Shown here piece by piece: positions 62,550 to 64,000 of a stretch of 64,000 nucleotides of DNA. This DNA is from Shouchella tritolerans (GTDB taxonomy: Bacteria > Bacillota > Bacilli > Bacillales > Bacillaceae_D): assembly GCF_025770735.1 (NCBI RefSeq), contig NZ_JAODPB010000001.1, forward strand, positions 744,001 through 808,000, read 5' to 3'. A model generated the notes under the pieces. The model saw nothing but the letters and a program-made list of their open reading frames with translations. It was not told the origin of the DNA and ran no database searches. Each line of letters opens with the position of its first letter. Position 1 is the first letter of the stretch. Both the position numbers and the translations under genes were made by a program.

Positions 62550-63776
62550 TTAATCTTCAACTGAACTAGATATGACCATATTATATAATAACACCGCAGT
62601 TAACCCGGTCAGAAAAATGATAATAGCTATTACGATAGGAGGGAGTATGGAACCTATAATAACTGTTAATGAGGCAATTAATAATGCTAAATCACCTTTT
62701 AATGCGTTAAAAGCCATATAAGAACTTCTATGTTCATCTGGGGCCATTGAAGCAAAGTATGTTTGCTCTAAAGGGCCAAACAGAACTTCACCAATGGTAG
62801 CTACAAACATTAATAGCATTAAGACATAGAGGCTATCAGTGATTGGCATTAAGCTATAGCTGGTCGCAAATACAAGCGCACTTAACAGCAATACTTTTTT
62901 ATTATTAAATTTAAATACTAATTTATTTACAAATAACATTAAAATCAATACCAGTAGTGTATTTTCACTTTTTAATATACCAATTGCTTGAACTCCATTA
63001 ATGTCCCAGCCTAACACTTCATGTATAGGCATTGATTCGGCTAACCTTATAGAAATATAATTAACAAGATGGAATTCCGCAGAAAAAATGAGCACACTAG
63101 CTATCATAAATAAAATAAACGTTTTGTCCTTCACTACAAAATTATAATTTTTTAATAATCCTACTATGTGTTTTCGTGCTGCAATTCTTTCATTATTTGG
63201 AGTGTAACTTTCTTTAATAAAAAGACCAACCAAAAGCGTTATTAGAAAAGATAGGATAGAAAGCACAACAAATAACTGAAATAAATAATTAGAAAATAAA
63301 AAAGCTCCTAGAACTCCTCCTATTGCAACTGAAAGATTTCCACTCCAATAGATTATTGTATACATAAACTTACGTTGCTTTTTTGTACTAACGTCAATTA
63401 ACATTGCATCATTTGCTGGAATGGATAAACCGGTACATAGCGTATTTACTAACATCATAATAAACGTTATTAATGGCGCTGTAATTAAGGGTGAATTACA
63501 AATAGCCATAACGACAAAGGATAAAAAGCGAATGCCTTCAGATGCAACGATAATCTTTCGGCGTCCATAATAGTCAGAAAAGTAACCGCTAATTAAGCTG
63601 ACAAGAAAACCAACTACTACACTGAATAGTAATAAAACTCCGGCAAGCGTGGCTCCGAAATGAACAGATAAGTAAATAGCCATAAATGGAAGTATCATAC
63701 TTCCAACAAATCGGCTAATGAAATTGTGTATTATCCTGACTTTTATGTTGACATGGAGCTCTCGAAAACTACTCAT
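62550..63776 (-). CDS. MFS transporter, AT-rich gene
   Basis: This 408-residue protein has about twelve helices, with the MFS motif GYFSDYYGRRKIIVASEG after helix 2. The start is ATG 63776 (AAGGGGAT upstream). The gene is clearly richer in A and T than nearly all others in the window, with many TTA, ATA and AAT codons, suggesting recent acquisition. Its layout is like the MFS protein at 56755. Substrates are unknown. Confidence 0.87.
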   Translation of the reverse strand: MSSFRELHVNIKVRIIHNFISRFVGSMILPFMAIYLSVHFGATLAGVLLLFSVVVGFLVSLISGYFSDYYGRRKIIVASEGIRFLSFVVMAICNSPLITAPLITFIMMLVNTLCTGLSIPANDAMLIDVSTKKQRKFMYTIIYWSGNLSVAIGGVLGAFLFSNYLFQLFVVLSILSFLITLLVGLFIKESYTPNNERIAARKHIVGLLKNYNFVVKDKTFILFMIASVLIFSAEFHLVNYISIRLAESMPIHEVLGWDINGVQAIGILKSENTLLVLILMLFVNKLVFKFNNKKVLLLSALVFATSYSLMPITDSLYVLMLLMFVATIGEVLFGPLEQTYFASMAPDEHRSSYMAFNALKGDLALLIASLTVIIGSILPPIVIAIIIFLTGLTAVLLYNMVISSSVED

Positions 63777-63840
63777 CTTTATCCCCTTAAGCAATCATTG
63801 ATCTATTCGAATAGTTTAGCATAATATTTATTTTTACCGG

Positions 63841-64000
63841 CTAGTAAAACCTTTTATTTGGGTCTAAATTTAATATTCTTTTCGTTATTTTATCCCCGCA
63901 TACATTACAGCTGTACTCCTTATCTTCAATATAATATCCATAAAACTCTTTTTTATAGCAGGCATTACAGACGCTTTCGGTATAATTCTCTTTTATTGTT
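63841..64000 (-). CDS. Zinc-ribbon protein, 5' part outside the window
   Basis: A minus-strand frame is open from the window edge to TAG at 63841-63843, giving 52 residues. It has two CxxC pairs, CNACYKKEFYGYYIEDKEYS and CNVCGDKI, which form a zinc ribbon, then the tail TKRILNLDPNKRFY. It is as AT-rich as the MFS gene downstream, on the same strand, 65 bases before it. The complete protein and function are unknown. Confidence 0.6.
   Translation of the reverse strand, partial: TIKENYTESVCNACYKKEFYGYYIEDKEYSCNVCGDKITKRILNLDPNKRFY

Overview
The window comes from a low-to-mid GC, alkaliphilic Bacillaceae genome, most likely Shouchella (Bacillus) clausii. The best evidence is the intracellular subtilisin at 29351-30316: its N-terminal LIPY inhibitory segment and catalytic region match my memory of the B. 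clausii ISP almost residue for residue. CtsR-controlled clpE, Sda, HemAT, an RsbR-type stressosome protein, a YolD-family protein and Shine-Dalgarno-rich starts all agree with a spore-forming Bacillaceae. The window is chromosomal and nearly all protein coding. I found no rRNA, tRNA, CRISPR array, prophage or intact insertion sequence.

Layout. 1-9.9 kb: a partial carbamoylase, an FHA/winged-helix regulator beside a class D beta-lactamase, a nucleotidyltransferase, the oxygen sensor HemAT, a LacI repressor, an aldo/keto reductase, and a Fur-boxed siderophore-binding lipoprotein followed by an AraC regulator. 10.2-16.3 kb: sugar cluster I (LacI-type regulator, Gfo/Idh/MocA dehydrogenase, binding lipoprotein, two permeases, TIM-barrel isomerase), with the same 18-bp operator before the regulator and before the operon. 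16.5-31.4 kb: mixed accessory genes, including an AEC transporter, a LuxR-type protein with a degenerate receiver, DoxX, a MurE-like ligase with an altered specificity motif, RsbR, TetR and PadR units with visible operators, VanW, two decayed genes, an SRAP peptidase, ISP and an EmrE-like exporter. 32-45.8 kb: a 493-residue orphan protein, a dicarboxylate/amino-acid symporter, PepF, CtsR-regulated clpE, a cell-wall amidase, an Mga-like regulator, Sda, YolD and a DUF418 membrane protein. 46-53.3 kb: sugar cluster II (ROK repressor, binding lipoprotein, two permeases, two Gfo/Idh/MocA dehydrogenases, TIM-barrel isomerase), built on the same plan as cluster I. Neither cluster has its own ABC ATPase, so both probably use a shared MsmX-type ATPase. 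53.4-64 kb: a hydrolase with a divergent LysR regulator, a DnaA-box cluster, 3-hydroxybutyrate dehydrogenase, two drug-type MFS pumps with a TetR repressor, a methyltransferase, a zinc alcohol dehydrogenase, and an AT-rich end holding an MFS gene and a partial zinc-ribbon gene.

Two non-coding signals stand out. The first is a family of about 150-bp interspersed repeats that sits at stem-loop terminators. In the two intact copies the repeat lies between two copies of the same locus-specific stem-loop, as if inserting into a terminator duplicated the whole hairpin; shorter and decayed relatives lie at other gene ends. The second is a dense DnaA-box cluster at 55.44-55.62 kb, between two convergent genes and far from any visible replication gene. 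All domain calls are from reading the translations; no database search was run.
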